Part shown: piece by piece, positions 7,463-14,485 of the stretch
Layout of the letters: each line of letters begins with the position of its first letter
Numbering within the stretch: position 1 is the stretch's first letter
DNA from: CAZKTF01 sp964555565
GTDB taxonomy: Bacteria; Planctomycetota; JAJSAM01; JAKLKS01
Assembly (NCBI GenBank): GCA_964555565.1
Contig: CAZKTF010000040.1
Span: 1 to 19,768 of the forward strand
Length of the DNA stretch: 19,768 nucleotides
Direction of reading: 5' to 3'
Notes under the pieces: model-generated
The model's input: the letters and a program-made list of their open reading frames with translations, nothing else
Database searches by the model: none
Told to the model about the DNA's origin: nothing
Program-made: the position numbers and the translations under genes

Positions 7463-8282
7463 GCTGCACCTCCTCGGCGCGCTGACCTACGGGCTCGCGA
7501 CCCTCGTGTTCCTCGTCGCGGTCTTCCGCGCGCGGTGGCGGGCGAAGCTCTCCGGGGCGGGCCTCCTCCTCACCTTCGCGGCGCTGGCCCTCACGGCCTC
7601 CGTGTTCGGCGTCCGCTGGGTGGACCAGGGGACCTTCCCGCTCCAGTCCCGCTACGAGACCTTCCTCATGGTGCTCCTCGGGCTGGGGATCGGCACGCTG
7701 CTGTTCGCAGGGAGCATCGGGCTCCCGGCGCTCGTGGACGCGCGGGGGACCTTCGCCAACGCGGTGGCCGCCTGCGGCGGCGCGCTCGGGCTCCTGTTCG
7801 GGCTGCTGGCGCTCGGCGAGGCCTTCGAGCCCCTCGACCGGCCGCCCGCGCTGAAGTCCATCTGGATGACCATCCACGTCCCCTGCATGATCATCTCCTA
7901 CGGGTTCCTCTACGTGGGGGTGGCGGCGGCGCTGGCCACGGTGATCCCGTGGCTGCGCGGGGGAGGGACCGCGGCCCAGTGGGACGGGGTGCTCTACCAC
8001 GCCATGAAGATCGGGTTCCCCTTCCTCACGGCGGGAGTCCTCATGGGCGCCGTGTGGGGACAGGAGGCGTGGGCCACCTACTGGGGCTGGGACATCAAGG
8101 AGACCTGGGCCTTCATCACGTGGCTCGTCTTCCTCGTCTACTTCCACCTCCGGATGGTCCCCGGGGGCCGCGGCCTGGCCAGCGGCTGGGTCGTGGTGGT
8201 CGGCGGCGTCTCCATCGGCCTCACCTGGCTCTGCATGCACCTCCTGCCGGAGTCGCTCTCGAGCCTGCACGTCTACAACTAG
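7446..8282 (+). CDS. ccsA: Cytochrome c biogenesis protein CcsA (ResC/CcsB)
   Basis: A 278-residue integral membrane protein with about eight helices, the haem-handling partner of ResB. The diagnostic tryptophan-rich (WWD) loop is GAVWGQEAWATYWGWDIKET (201-220), which holds haem at the outer face. His144 (in IHVPCMIISYG), His234 (VYFHLRM) and His275 (LHVYN end) fall where the family has its conserved histidines, which are proposed haem ligands. The usual motif is WGWDPKE; here Pro is Ile. The ATG at 7446 lies inside the end of resB, 8 or more nt after a GGAGAGGAA purine run, so the pair is translationally coupled, as expected for subunits of one complex. I give the ccsA name; the same family is also called CcsB or ResC. 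Confidence 0.93.
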   Translation: MDLQRRLHLLGALTYGLATLVFLVAVFRARWRAKLSGAGLLLTFAALALTASVFGVRWVDQGTFPLQSRYETFLMVLLGLGIGTLLFAGSIGLPALVDARGTFANAVAACGGALGLLFGLLALGEAFEPLDRPPALKSIWMTIHVPCMIISYGFLYVGVAAALATVIPWLRGGGTAAQWDGVLYHAMKIGFPFLTAGVLMGAVWGQEAWATYWGWDIKETWAFITWLVFLVYFHLRMVPGGRGLASGWVVVVGGVSIGLTWLCMHLLPESLSSLHVYN

Positions 8283-8291
8283 CCGGGGCCG

Positions 8292-9032
8292 ATGCCGCTC
8301 CCGCCCTCCGACGACCGCCCCTGGCCCGTCCCGGATCGTCCCTGGGTGCAGGCCATGCGGTGGCACGACCTGCTGTTCGCCCACTGGCCGGTCCCCGCGG
8401 AGGCGCTCCGGCCTCTCGTCCCCGCGCCGCTCGCGCTGGAGACCTTCGCGGGCTCCGCGTGGCTCGGCGTCGTGCCCTTCCGGATGACGGGGGTGAGGCT
8501 CCGCGGGACCCCCTCGATCCCCGGGCTCTCCGCCTTCCCCGAGATCAACGTCCGCACCTACGCGCGCCTCGGCGACCGGCCCGGGGTGTGGTTCCTCAGC
8601 CTCGACGCCGCCAGCGCGGCCGCGGTCCGGGTGGCCCGGGCCCTGTACCACCTCCCGTACTTCCGCGCGTCCATGTCCTGCGCGCGACGGGAGGGGCGGG
8701 TCCTCTACCGGAGCCGCCGCACCCACCGGGGCGCCGCCGGCGCGGAGTTCCGCGGCTCCTACGCCCCCGCGGGCCCCATCTTCCGCGCGGGGAAGGGCTC
8801 GCTCGAGGAGTGGCTCACGGAGCGGTACTGCCTCTACGCGCGCGACCGCCGCGGGGGGATCCGGCGCTGCGAGGTCCACCACGCGCCGTGGCCGCTCCGG
8901 CGCGCGGAGGCCGCCCTCGAGGCGAACTCCATGGCCGCGTCCCACGGGGTCGCGCTCGCGGACCCGCTCGCGCCGCCGCACCTCCTCTTCGCGGAGAGGC
9001 TGGACGTCGTGGCGTGGGCGCCGGAGAGGTAG
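8292..9032 (+). CDS. DUF2071 (YqjF-like) protein
   Basis: A 246-residue soluble protein with no signal peptide or membrane helix. It matches the DUF2071/YqjF family: MRWHDLLFAHWPVPAEALRPLVP (22-44) near the start, AWLGVVPFRMTGVRLRGTPS (56-75), INVRTYA (85-91), GVWFLSLDA (97-105), then a C-terminal half in which PHLLFAERLDVVAW closes the domain. The conserved 'W..-L-F-x-H-W' opening and the 'PEINVRTY' block are the main grounds for the call. The biochemical function of the family is not established to my knowledge. The ATG at 8292 comes 9 nt after the ccsA stop, so it is probably in the same transcript, although no functional link to cytochrome maturation is obvious. Its stop lies 2 nt from the convergent miaA stop. 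Confidence 0.85.
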   Translation: MPLPPSDDRPWPVPDRPWVQAMRWHDLLFAHWPVPAEALRPLVPAPLALETFAGSAWLGVVPFRMTGVRLRGTPSIPGLSAFPEINVRTYARLGDRPGVWFLSLDAASAAAVRVARALYHLPYFRASMSCARREGRVLYRSRRTHRGAAGAEFRGSYAPAGPIFRAGKGSLEEWLTERYCLYARDRRGGIRRCEVHHAPWPLRRAEAALEANSMAASHGVALADPLAPPHLLFAERLDVVAWAPER

Positions 9033-9034
9033 CG

Positions 9035-9964
9035 CTACGCGAGCACCTCATGTGCCCTCCGCGCCGTCTCCGCGGGCGCTTCGTCCGCCGGGACGTCCAG
9101 GAACCCCATCCCCGGGAAGGACCGGAGCCAGGTCTCCTGCATCCGCGCCAGCCGGTTCGTCCGCGCCCGGGCCTTCGCGAGCGCCTCCTCCAGGGTCGGG
9201 ACCTCGCCCCGCAGGTGCGCGGCGACCTCGCGGTAGCCGATGGCCTGGGAGGCCGTGCGCCCGAGGCCCCCGGGGGCGGCGAGGAGGCGGCGGACCTCCT
9301 CCACGAGGCCCTCCCGCACCATGGCCTCCAGGCGGGCGGCGATCCGGCGGTGGAGCTCCTCCCGCGGGCGCCGGAGCGCCAGGAGCCGGTGGGGGTAGCG
9401 CGGGCGGAGTTCCTTCCACTCCACCTGGAGCGACGAGATGGGGCGGCCGGCCAGGGCGTGGACCTCGAGCGCCCTCACCAGGCGCCGGAGGTCGGCGGCG
9501 TGGATCCGCCGCGCGGCCGCGGGGTCCACGGCCGCGAGCCGGGCGTGGAGCGCGCCCGTGCCGAGCGCCCCGGCCTCCTCCTCGAGGGAACGGCGCAGCG
9601 CCGGGTCCGCCGAGGGCCCCTCGAAGAGGCCGAAGAGGAGCCCCTTGAGGTAGAGCGGCGTCCCGCCCACCCCGAGCGGCACCCGCCCCCGCGCGGCGAT
9701 CCCGGCCACGGCCTCGTCGGCCAGCGCGATGAACCGGGAGACGCTCATGGTCTCCTCCGGGCCGGCCACGTCGAGGAGGTGGTGGGGGACGCGGGCCCGG
9801 GCCGCGGCAGGGACCTTCGAGGTCCCGAGGTCCATGCCGCGGTAGACCTTCATGGAGTCGAGGGAGACGACCTCGGCCCCGAGGAGCGGCGCGAGCGCCA
9901 GCGCCACGCCCTCCTTGCCCGAGGCCGTGGCCCCGGTCAGGACGCGGAGGAGCGGGGCTTCCAT
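9035..9964 (-). CDS. miaA: tRNA dimethylallyltransferase MiaA
   Basis: A 309-residue enzyme of normal length that adds a dimethylallyl group to A37 of tRNAs reading UNN codons. Motifs: P-loop GATASGKE (11-18), SLDSMKVYRGMDLGTSK (34-50, including Asp36, the expected catalytic base), GGTPLYLKGLLFG (100-112), DLRRLVRALEV (158-168, the standard R-A-L-E-V helix), and QAIGYREV (240-247). The C-terminal ARARTNRLARMQETWLR (265-281) corresponds to the usual 'TRxxAKRQxTWxR'. Position 18 of the P-loop is Glu where most P-loop proteins have Ser or Thr. The ATG at 9964 gives the natural N-terminus; no Shine-Dalgarno is evident upstream. It is convergent with the DUF2071 gene and lies downstream of the 62-aa lipoprotein gene on the same strand, with an 87-nt GC-rich gap. 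Confidence 0.95.
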   Translation of the reverse strand: MEAPLLRVLTGATASGKEGVALALAPLLGAEVVSLDSMKVYRGMDLGTSKVPAAARARVPHHLLDVAGPEETMSVSRFIALADEAVAGIAARGRVPLGVGGTPLYLKGLLFGLFEGPSADPALRRSLEEEAGALGTGALHARLAAVDPAAARRIHAADLRRLVRALEVHALAGRPISSLQVEWKELRPRYPHRLLALRRPREELHRRIAARLEAMVREGLVEEVRRLLAAPGGLGRTASQAIGYREVAAHLRGEVPTLEEALAKARARTNRLARMQETWLRSFPGMGFLDVPADEAPAETARRAHEVLA

Positions 9965-10051
9965 GGTGGGGGGCGTCCGGCGGCGGAATCGAACGGGCCC
10001 CCGCCCGCGGGGGGCGGAGGCCCGGTCAGGGTCTCTCTCTCGGGGACGCGC

Positions 10052-10240
10052 CTACTCGCCGAAGGGGTCGTCCGCGTCGTAGTTGAAGAAGTACTTCTCC
10101 GTGAGCCTGTGCATGTCGGAGATATCCCGGCCCCAGGTGTTGATGACCGCGATGTCGTGCTCGTAGTCCAGCGTCATGCAGCCGGCGAGGACGCCCGACC
10201 CGACGAACAGCGCGAGGACCAGCGCCGCCTTCTTCCTCAT
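10052..10240 (-). CDS. 62-residue lipoprotein
   Basis: A very short secreted lipoprotein that is easy to miss. Residues 1-20 are a textbook signal (MRKK, hydrophobic core) and the lipobox LAGC puts the lipidated Cys at 21. The mature part is only 42 residues: CMTLDYEHDIAVINTWGRDI, then SDMHRLTEKYFFNYDADDPFGE. It is acidic and aromatic at the end, with no cysteines beyond Cys21. The ATG at 10240 is fixed by a strong Shine-Dalgarno, GGAGG, whose complement is 10247-10251, 6 nt from the start. Codon choice (AAG, TAC, GAC) fits the genome. I do not recognise a function. The tail resembles short planctomycete lipoproteins I have seen with a 'YFFNYD-x-DDP' ending, but I cannot verify this. It is divergent from hisS. 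Confidence 0.8.
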   Translation of the reverse strand: MRKKAALVLALFVGSGVLAGCMTLDYEHDIAVINTWGRDISDMHRLTEKYFFNYDADDPFGE

Positions 10241-10301
10241 GGTCTCCCTCCGGTGAGACTGCCCGCTCGTACGCTTCCTGCCCACGGAACTGCCATGGGT
10301 T

Positions 10302-10331
10302 ACGATACGGCCCCCCTCCGGGAGGGGGCAA
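10302..10331 (-). promoter_or_regulatory. Possible sigma70-like promoter for the 62-aa lipoprotein
   Basis: On the minus strand TTGCCC (complement of 10326-10331) and TATCGT (complement of 10302-10307) are separated by 18 nt, about 60 nt upstream of the start codon. A T-tract lies just upstream of the -35-like box (the A-run at 10334-10340 on the plus strand), which could act as an upstream element. The spacer is a GC-rich inverted repeat. This is a weak pattern match only. Confidence 0.25.
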
Positions 10332-10360
10332 CGAAAAAAACCGTCGTGGGAGGGCGTGGG

Positions 10361-11659
10361 ATGGGTGGGGGCGCGTCGGAGGGGCTGCTCGGCCCGAGGG
10401 GGATGCCCGACCTCCTCGGCCCTTCCCTGGAGGCCCTGGAGCGGTTCCGGGCCGTCGGCCTCAAGGTGCTGGCGCGCCACGGGTTCCGCGAGATCCGCAC
10501 ACCCCTCCTGGAGGAGACCCGGCTCTTCGCCCGGTCCGCGGGGGAGACCTCCGAGATCGTCGAGAAGCAGATGTTCACGATCCCCCTGGCGGACGGAGGC
10601 TCCTACTCGCTGCGCCCCGAGGGGACCCCCTCCGTCGTGCGGGCGTTCCTGGAGCACTCGCTCGGGAAGCAGCGCCCGGTGGTGAAGCTCTCCTACGCCG
10701 GGCCGATGTTCCGGTTCGAGCGGCCCCAGGCCGCGCGCCAGCGCCAGTTCCACCAGGCGGGGGCGGAGACCTTCGGCGTGGCCGGGCCGCTGGCCGACGC
10801 GGAGTCGATCCTCGCGGCCGTCGCGGTCCTCCGGGAGGTCGGGCTCCGGAAGTTCGCGACCAGGGTGAATACCATCGGCTGCGCGGTCTGCCGCCCGGCG
10901 ATCCGGGACGCCATCCGGAAAGCCGCCGAGGCGGCCTCCGACGGGGTCTGCCCGAACTGCCGCCGGCGGATGGCGGCGAACCCGCTCCGTCTCCTCGACT
11001 GCAAGGAGCCGGGGTGCTGCGCGCTCGCGGCCTCGCTCCCGGCGCCGGCGGACCTCGCCTGCCCGGACTGCCGCGCCCACTTCGACGGCGTCACCGGGGC
11101 GCTGCGCGCCATCGGGGAGCCCTTCACCGTCGAGAAGCGGTTCGTCCGCGGCCTCGACTACTACACGCGCACGGTCTTCGAGTTCTCCGTGCCGGAGCTC
11201 GGGGCGCGCGACGCCGTGGGGGGCGGGGGGCGCTACGACGACCTGGTGGCGGAGATGGGGGGGCCTCCCACCCCGGTGGTGGGGTTCGCGCTGGGCGCGG
11301 AGGCGACGCTGCTGGCGCTGGAGAAGACGGGGGCCGCGACGGCGCCGCAGACCGGGGCGGAGGTCGAGGTCTTCGTGGCGGTCCCGGCGGGGGAGGACCG
11401 GCTCGGGGCCCTCCGCCTCGCCGGGGAGGTCCGGGCGCGCGGGGTCCGGGCGGAGTGCGACCTGGAGGGCCGCTCCCTCAAGGCGCAGATGCGCGCGGCG
11501 GACCGCCTCGGCGCGCGGGTCGTGCTGCTCCTGGGGCCCGACGAGGAGGCGCGCGGGAGCGTCCGCTGGAAGCCCATGGCGAAGGACGGCGGGGCGGAGG
11601 AGGACCTGTCCCGCGCGACGGCGCTGGAGCGCGTGGCCGCGCTGGGCGGCGCGGGGTGA
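10361..11659 (+). CDS. hisS: Histidyl-tRNA synthetase
   Basis: A 432-residue class II aminoacyl-tRNA synthetase that charges tRNA-His. GPRGMPDLLGP (11-21) is the usual opening. Motif 1 lies around FREIRTPLLEE (42-52), then SYSLRPEGTPSVVRA (81-95), motif 2 FRFERPQAARQRQFHQAGAE (117-136), the histidine-specific RGLDYYTRTVFEF (263-275), and motif 3 region GGGGRYDDL (287-295). The C-terminal anticodon-binding domain covers about 335-432. Residues 174-237 form a cysteine-rich insertion: pairs at 174/177, 197/200, 219/220 and 234/237 plus Cys214, which probably binds zinc. The ATG at 10361 lies about 6 nt after GGGAGGG. The open frame extends far upstream across other genes, but only this part is protein-like. 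It is convergent with nadD, with a gap of 16 nt. Confidence 0.95.
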   Translation: MGGGASEGLLGPRGMPDLLGPSLEALERFRAVGLKVLARHGFREIRTPLLEETRLFARSAGETSEIVEKQMFTIPLADGGSYSLRPEGTPSVVRAFLEHSLGKQRPVVKLSYAGPMFRFERPQAARQRQFHQAGAETFGVAGPLADAESILAAVAVLREVGLRKFATRVNTIGCAVCRPAIRDAIRKAAEAASDGVCPNCRRRMAANPLRLLDCKEPGCCALAASLPAPADLACPDCRAHFDGVTGALRAIGEPFTVEKRFVRGLDYYTRTVFEFSVPELGARDAVGGGGRYDDLVAEMGGPPTPVVGFALGAEATLLALEKTGAATAPQTGAEVEVFVAVPAGEDRLGALRLAGEVRARGVRAECDLEGRSLKAQMRAADRLGARVVLLLGPDEEARGSVRWKPMAKDGGAEEDLSRATALERVAALGGAG

Positions 11660-11675
11660 GGCTGAGGCCCCGCCC

Positions 11676-12275
11676 CTACACGGAGGACCGGCGACGCCTC
11701 GGGCCGCGGCGATACAGCCCCCTGACGGCGATGTAGGCGGCCACCTCCGGGCCCACGAGGTCCTCGACCCCCTTCCCCGCGGCGACCCGCCGCCGGACCT
11801 CCGTGGAGGAGACGTCCTGGGTCTCCACCCGCTCGGCGCGGATCCCGGCCGGGAGGCGGGGGGGGCGGACCCCGGGCCGCGGGAAGGCGACCACCTCGGC
11901 GAGCGCGGGGATCGCCGCCGCCTCCCTCCAGCGGGGGAAGTCCCGGAGCGCGTCGGCCCCGAGGAGGAGGAGGAGCGCGTCCCCGGGCTCCAGCCCCCGC
12001 CGGACCTCGCGCAGCGTGTCCACGGTGTAGGAGGGCCCCGCCCTCCGGAGTTCCAGGTCCGAGGCCTCGATCCCCGGGCGCCCCCGGACCGCCAGGAGGA
12101 CCATGGCGTAGCGGTCCTCGGCCGGGGCCACCGCTCCCCGGGGCTTCAGCGGCTGGGAGGCCGCGGGGACGAGGAGGACCCGATCGAGCCGGAGCCGCTC
12201 GCGGGCCGCCACCGCCAGCCCTACGTGCCCCGCGTGCACCGGGTCGAAGGAGCCTCCGAGGATCCCGATCCGCAC
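11676..12275 (-). CDS. nadD: Nicotinate-nucleotide adenylyltransferase NadD
   Basis: A 199-residue enzyme that converts nicotinate mononucleotide and ATP to deamido-NAD in NAD synthesis. GGSFDPVHAGH (7-17) is the family's nucleotide-binding signature with the catalytic His pair. LLVPAASQPLKPR (34-46) corresponds to the 'P-x-x-x-P-x-K' loop, SYTVDTL (82-88) and LGADAL...F..W (105-116) shape the nicotinate pocket, and VSSTEVRRR (155-163) is the C-terminal ISSTxIR motif. The length is normal; a short Arg-rich tail ends the protein. The start is GTG at 12275; a nearby ATG (12284) is out of frame. The gene is divergent from mqnA across only 48 nt, and a dispersed palindrome sits in that gap. Confidence 0.95.
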   Translation of the reverse strand: MRIGILGGSFDPVHAGHVGLAVAARERLRLDRVLLVPAASQPLKPRGAVAPAEDRYAMVLLAVRGRPGIEASDLELRRAGPSYTVDTLREVRRGLEPGDALLLLLGADALRDFPRWREAAAIPALAEVVAFPRPGVRPPRLPAGIRAERVETQDVSSTEVRRRVAAGKGVEDLVGPEVAAYIAVRGLYRRGPRRRRSSV

Positions 12276-12292
12276 GGGGTCATCCTAAGCAG

Positions 12293-12305
12293 GGGGTCAG
12301 ACCCC
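12293..12305. repeat. Isolated GGGGTCAGACCCC palindrome between nadD and mqnA
   Basis: This is an exact copy of the 13-bp palindrome found in the 3431-3616 cluster. It lies 17 nt upstream of the nadD GTG and 18 nt upstream of the mqnA ATG, inside a 48-nt divergent region. It must therefore overlap any promoter of either gene or lie in their leaders. Confidence 0.85.
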
Positions 12306-12323
12306 ATCGTGTAGCATCCGCCC

Positions 12324-13109
12324 ATGCTGCACGTGGGCTCCGTCCCTCACTGCAACGCGAAGCCGCTCCTCGAGGGGCTCGAGGCGGAGCCCAACGTCCG
12401 GCTCTCGCTGGCCCCGCCCTCCACGCTCGCGTCGCGGCTGCTGGCGGGCGACCTGGACGTCGCCCTCGTCCCCTCGGTGGAGACGTTCCGCCACCCGGGG
12501 CTGGTGCTCGTGCCCGCCGGGTGCGTGGCCTCCTCGGGCGCCGTCACGAGCGTCGGGCTCTTCGCGCGGGAGCCCCTCGCGCCCGGCGCCCGCGTCCTCC
12601 TCGACCGGTCGAGCCGGACGAGCCAGGCGCTCGCCCGGCTCCTCCTCGCGGGCCCCCTGCGCGTGCCCGGCGCGCGGTTCGAGGACTGCGACCCGGCGAC
12701 CACCGACCCGCGTACGGCCGACGCCGACGCGGTCCTTCTCATCGGGGACCGCGCGCTGCTCCTCCCCCGCGAGGGGCTCCTCGAGACCGACCTCGGGGAG
12801 GCCTGGACCGCCTGGACGGGGCTCCCCTTCGTGTGGGCGGTCTGGGCCGCCCGCGACGAGGCGTGCGCCCGGGAGGCGGGGCCGGTCCTGCGCCGTGCCC
12901 GCGACCGGGGCCGCGCGAACCTCTCGGCGGTGGTCTGGCGGGAGGCGGGCCGCCTGGGCGTGGAGGAGCGGGTGATCGGCCGCTACCTCACGCGCCACGT
13001 CCGCCACGACCTCGGGCCGGAGGAGCGGCGCGGCCTCGAGCGCTTCCGGGAGGAATGCGCGCGCGGGGGTCTCCTCCGATCGGCGTCGCCGGCGCCGGCG
13101 CGGAACTGA
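12324..13109 (+). CDS. mqnA: Chorismate dehydratase MqnA (futalosine pathway)
   Basis: A 261-residue enzyme that dehydrates chorismate to 3-enolpyruvyl-benzoate, the first step of the futalosine route to menaquinone. It has a periplasmic-binding-protein-like fold but acts in the cytoplasm. The start HVGSVPHCNAKPLLEGL (3-19) matches the usual 'IG-x-x-x-(Y/F)-x-N-x-x-P-L' opening, with Asn11 at the conserved active-site Asn. DVALVPSVE (45-53), ASSGAVTSVGLF (69-80), LLDRSSRTSQALARLLL (92-108), LLIGDRAL (138-145) and DLGEAWTAWTGLPFVWAVWA (156-175) are all family signatures. No signal peptide is present. Other mqn genes are not in the window, so the pathway is scattered. The gene is convergent with gspJ, with an 18-nt gap. 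Confidence 0.92.
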   Translation: MLHVGSVPHCNAKPLLEGLEAEPNVRLSLAPPSTLASRLLAGDLDVALVPSVETFRHPGLVLVPAGCVASSGAVTSVGLFAREPLAPGARVLLDRSSRTSQALARLLLAGPLRVPGARFEDCDPATTDPRTADADAVLLIGDRALLLPREGLLETDLGEAWTAWTGLPFVWAVWAARDEACAREAGPVLRRARDRGRANLSAVVWREAGRLGVEERVIGRYLTRHVRHDLGPEERRGLERFREECARGGLLRSASPAPARN

Positions 13110-13127
13110 CGCGGCCGCCCGGCCCGC

Positions 13128-13862
13128 CTACTGGCCTCCCGGCCCGGGGGCCGGCGCCTGCGGCTCCCGGTCGTCCGCCCCGGGGAGGATCACCCAGCGC
13201 ACGAACTCGTAGTCCACCATGTCCTCCGGACGGTCCGGCTCCGTGGACTTCCCGCGCAGCACGAGCACGATCTTCGCCGAGCGGGGGAGCCGCTTCTTCT
13301 CCTTCGAGTCCCAGGCCTGGAGGGTCTCCGCCTCCTCGTCCTTCCCCTCGGAGGACGGGTCCTTCTCGAACCAGTCGATGCGGAACTCGATGACCTCCGC
13401 GACCACCTTGAACCAGTCGCCGCCGTCGAGGGGCTTCTCGTCCACGGCGAAGTCCTCGCGCCGGTAGAGGATGCCGTCGCGGACGCGGTACCCCACCTCG
13501 GTGACGTCGGACCGGAGCAGCCGGTGGTCGATCTCGTCCTGGCGCCGGCTGTCCGTGGTCGTGAGGAAGTCCACACGCGACCCCGTCGCGTCGTCGTGGG
13601 TGGCCCGGAAGGCCTCCAGCTCGTCCACGGGCCTCCAGAAGGCCGCCTCCAGGTCGCGGGCCACGAGGTCCACCGCGACGCTCCCGCTCGCCAGCGCCGA
13701 GGTCGTCCTCTGGATCACGTCGCGCACCTGGAACCCGGAGACCACGACCCCGTAGACGAAGGCCACGAAGATCCCGAGGACGAGCGCCCCGACGAGGACC
13801 TCGATGAGGGTGAAACCGGCCTCCGCGGCGCGGCGCGCCGGGACGGGGAGCGGGCGGTTCAC
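13128..13862 (-). CDS. gspJ: Type II secretion minor pseudopilin GspJ
   Basis: A 244-residue minor pseudopilin. The prepilin peptidase site is AEAG|FTLIEVLVG, with Gly16 before the cut and Glu21 at position +5 of the mature chain. A hydrophobic helix follows to about residue 45. The body has SVAVDLVARDLEAAFWRPV (66-84), like the GspJ 'L-x-R-D-L' helix, then beta-rich segments with VGYRVRDGILYRRE (123-136) and VVAEVIEFRIDWFE (153-166). The 'Y-x-(L/V)-x-x-(G/D)-x-L-x-R' pattern is characteristic of GspJ. The end is Pro/Gly-rich. The GTG start overlaps the gspI stop (shared GTGA), so the two are coupled. It should sit at the tip of the pseudopilus with GspI and GspK. No gspK is seen; mqnA follows on the other strand. 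Confidence 0.85.
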   Translation of the reverse strand: MNRPLPVPARRAAEAGFTLIEVLVGALVLGIFVAFVYGVVVSGFQVRDVIQRTTSALASGSVAVDLVARDLEAAFWRPVDELEAFRATHDDATGSRVDFLTTTDSRRQDEIDHRLLRSDVTEVGYRVRDGILYRREDFAVDEKPLDGGDWFKVVAEVIEFRIDWFEKDPSSEGKDEEAETLQAWDSKEKKRLPRSAKIVLVLRGKSTEPDRPEDMVDYEFVRWVILPGADDREPQAPAPGPGGQ

Positions 13863-14485
13863 CGCGGCGGTCCCCCGCCCCCGCCCGATCCTCCCCCCGC
13901 GACGGGCTCCTCGGGCAGCGGCGCGTAGGTCATGGCCTTCATCTCGAGGACCTCCTCCGCCCCGTCGGGCTTGTAGGAGACCGTGATCGTGAACCGGAGG
14001 AGCTTGATCGGGTCCGGCGGCTTGGCGCCCTGGGGCACCGCGGGGGCGGCCGCCTCGCGGTCGCGATCGAAGAGGAAGGAGGTGTCCTCGTCCGCGGAGT
14101 AGCCGGCCGCGACGACCTCCTCGGATTCCACCTTGTAGAAGTAGTCCCGGAGCGGGCTCGTCTCCCCGGGCGGCAGCGTCTGGTCCGCATCGAAGGAGGT
14201 CTCGGCCCCGTCGCCGTCCTGGAACGCCGTCGTGCGCGCGAGGACCTCCGCGATCTTGCGGGCCGAGAGCATGCGGAGCATCCGCAGCATGTTCGCCTCG
14301 CGGGCGGCCTCGAGCGCGCCGTCGCAGGAGGAGATCCAGCCGAGGACGATGGTGGAGAAGATCACGAGGGCCACGAGGACCTCGAGCAGGACGAAGCCCG
14401 CCTTCGCGCCCGCCTTCGCGGCTTGCGCCGCTTGGGCGGGTGCTACGGCGGGCGGGCCCCCGGGACTACGGTCCCATCGTGGCAC
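13859..14485 (-). CDS. gspI: Type II secretion minor pseudopilin GspI
   Basis: A 208-residue minor pseudopilin. The leader is long (30 residues, Ala-rich) before the cleavage site AKAG|FVLLEVLVALVIF, with Glu35 at +5. A mature hydrophobic segment runs to about 52 and includes Trp/Cys residues (GWISSCDGA). EAAREANMLRMLRMLSARKIAEVLA (59-83) fits the GspI 'A-x-x-x-A-x-x-(V/L)-A-x-x-(L/K)-x-E' helix. A negatively charged middle and a Gly-rich tail complete the protein. The GTG at 14485 is the start, 20 nt inside the end of gspH. A start nearer the cleavage site cannot be excluded, because the leader is unusually long. It is assigned GspI rather than GspJ from its position in the operon and the helix pattern. 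Confidence 0.78.
   Translation of the reverse strand: MPRWDRSPGGPPAVAPAQAAQAAKAGAKAGFVLLEVLVALVIFSTIVLGWISSCDGALEAAREANMLRMLRMLSARKIAEVLARTTAFQDGDGAETSFDADQTLPPGETSPLRDYFYKVESEEVVAAGYSADEDTSFLFDRDREAAAPAVPQGAKPPDPIKLLRFTITVSYKPDGAEEVLEMKAMTYAPLPEEPVAGGGSGGGGGPPR

Noticed and set aside
9965..10020. Possible tRNA T-arm (GTTCGATTCC on the minus strand)
   Set aside because: The flanking bases do not form the 5-bp T-stem, and no acceptor stem or anticodon arm can be found around it.
10311..10340. Hairpin next to an A-run, resembling a terminator
   Set aside because: The hairpin is followed by A rather than T on the plus strand, and on the minus strand the T-run precedes the hairpin, so neither direction has terminator order.
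7535..11659. A 1374-codon open frame on the plus strand
   Set aside because: Only its last 432 codons (hisS) are protein-like. The rest is Arg/Pro/Gly-rich text in the wrong frame of ccsA and DUF2071 and antisense to miaA, typical of stop-poor GC-rich DNA.
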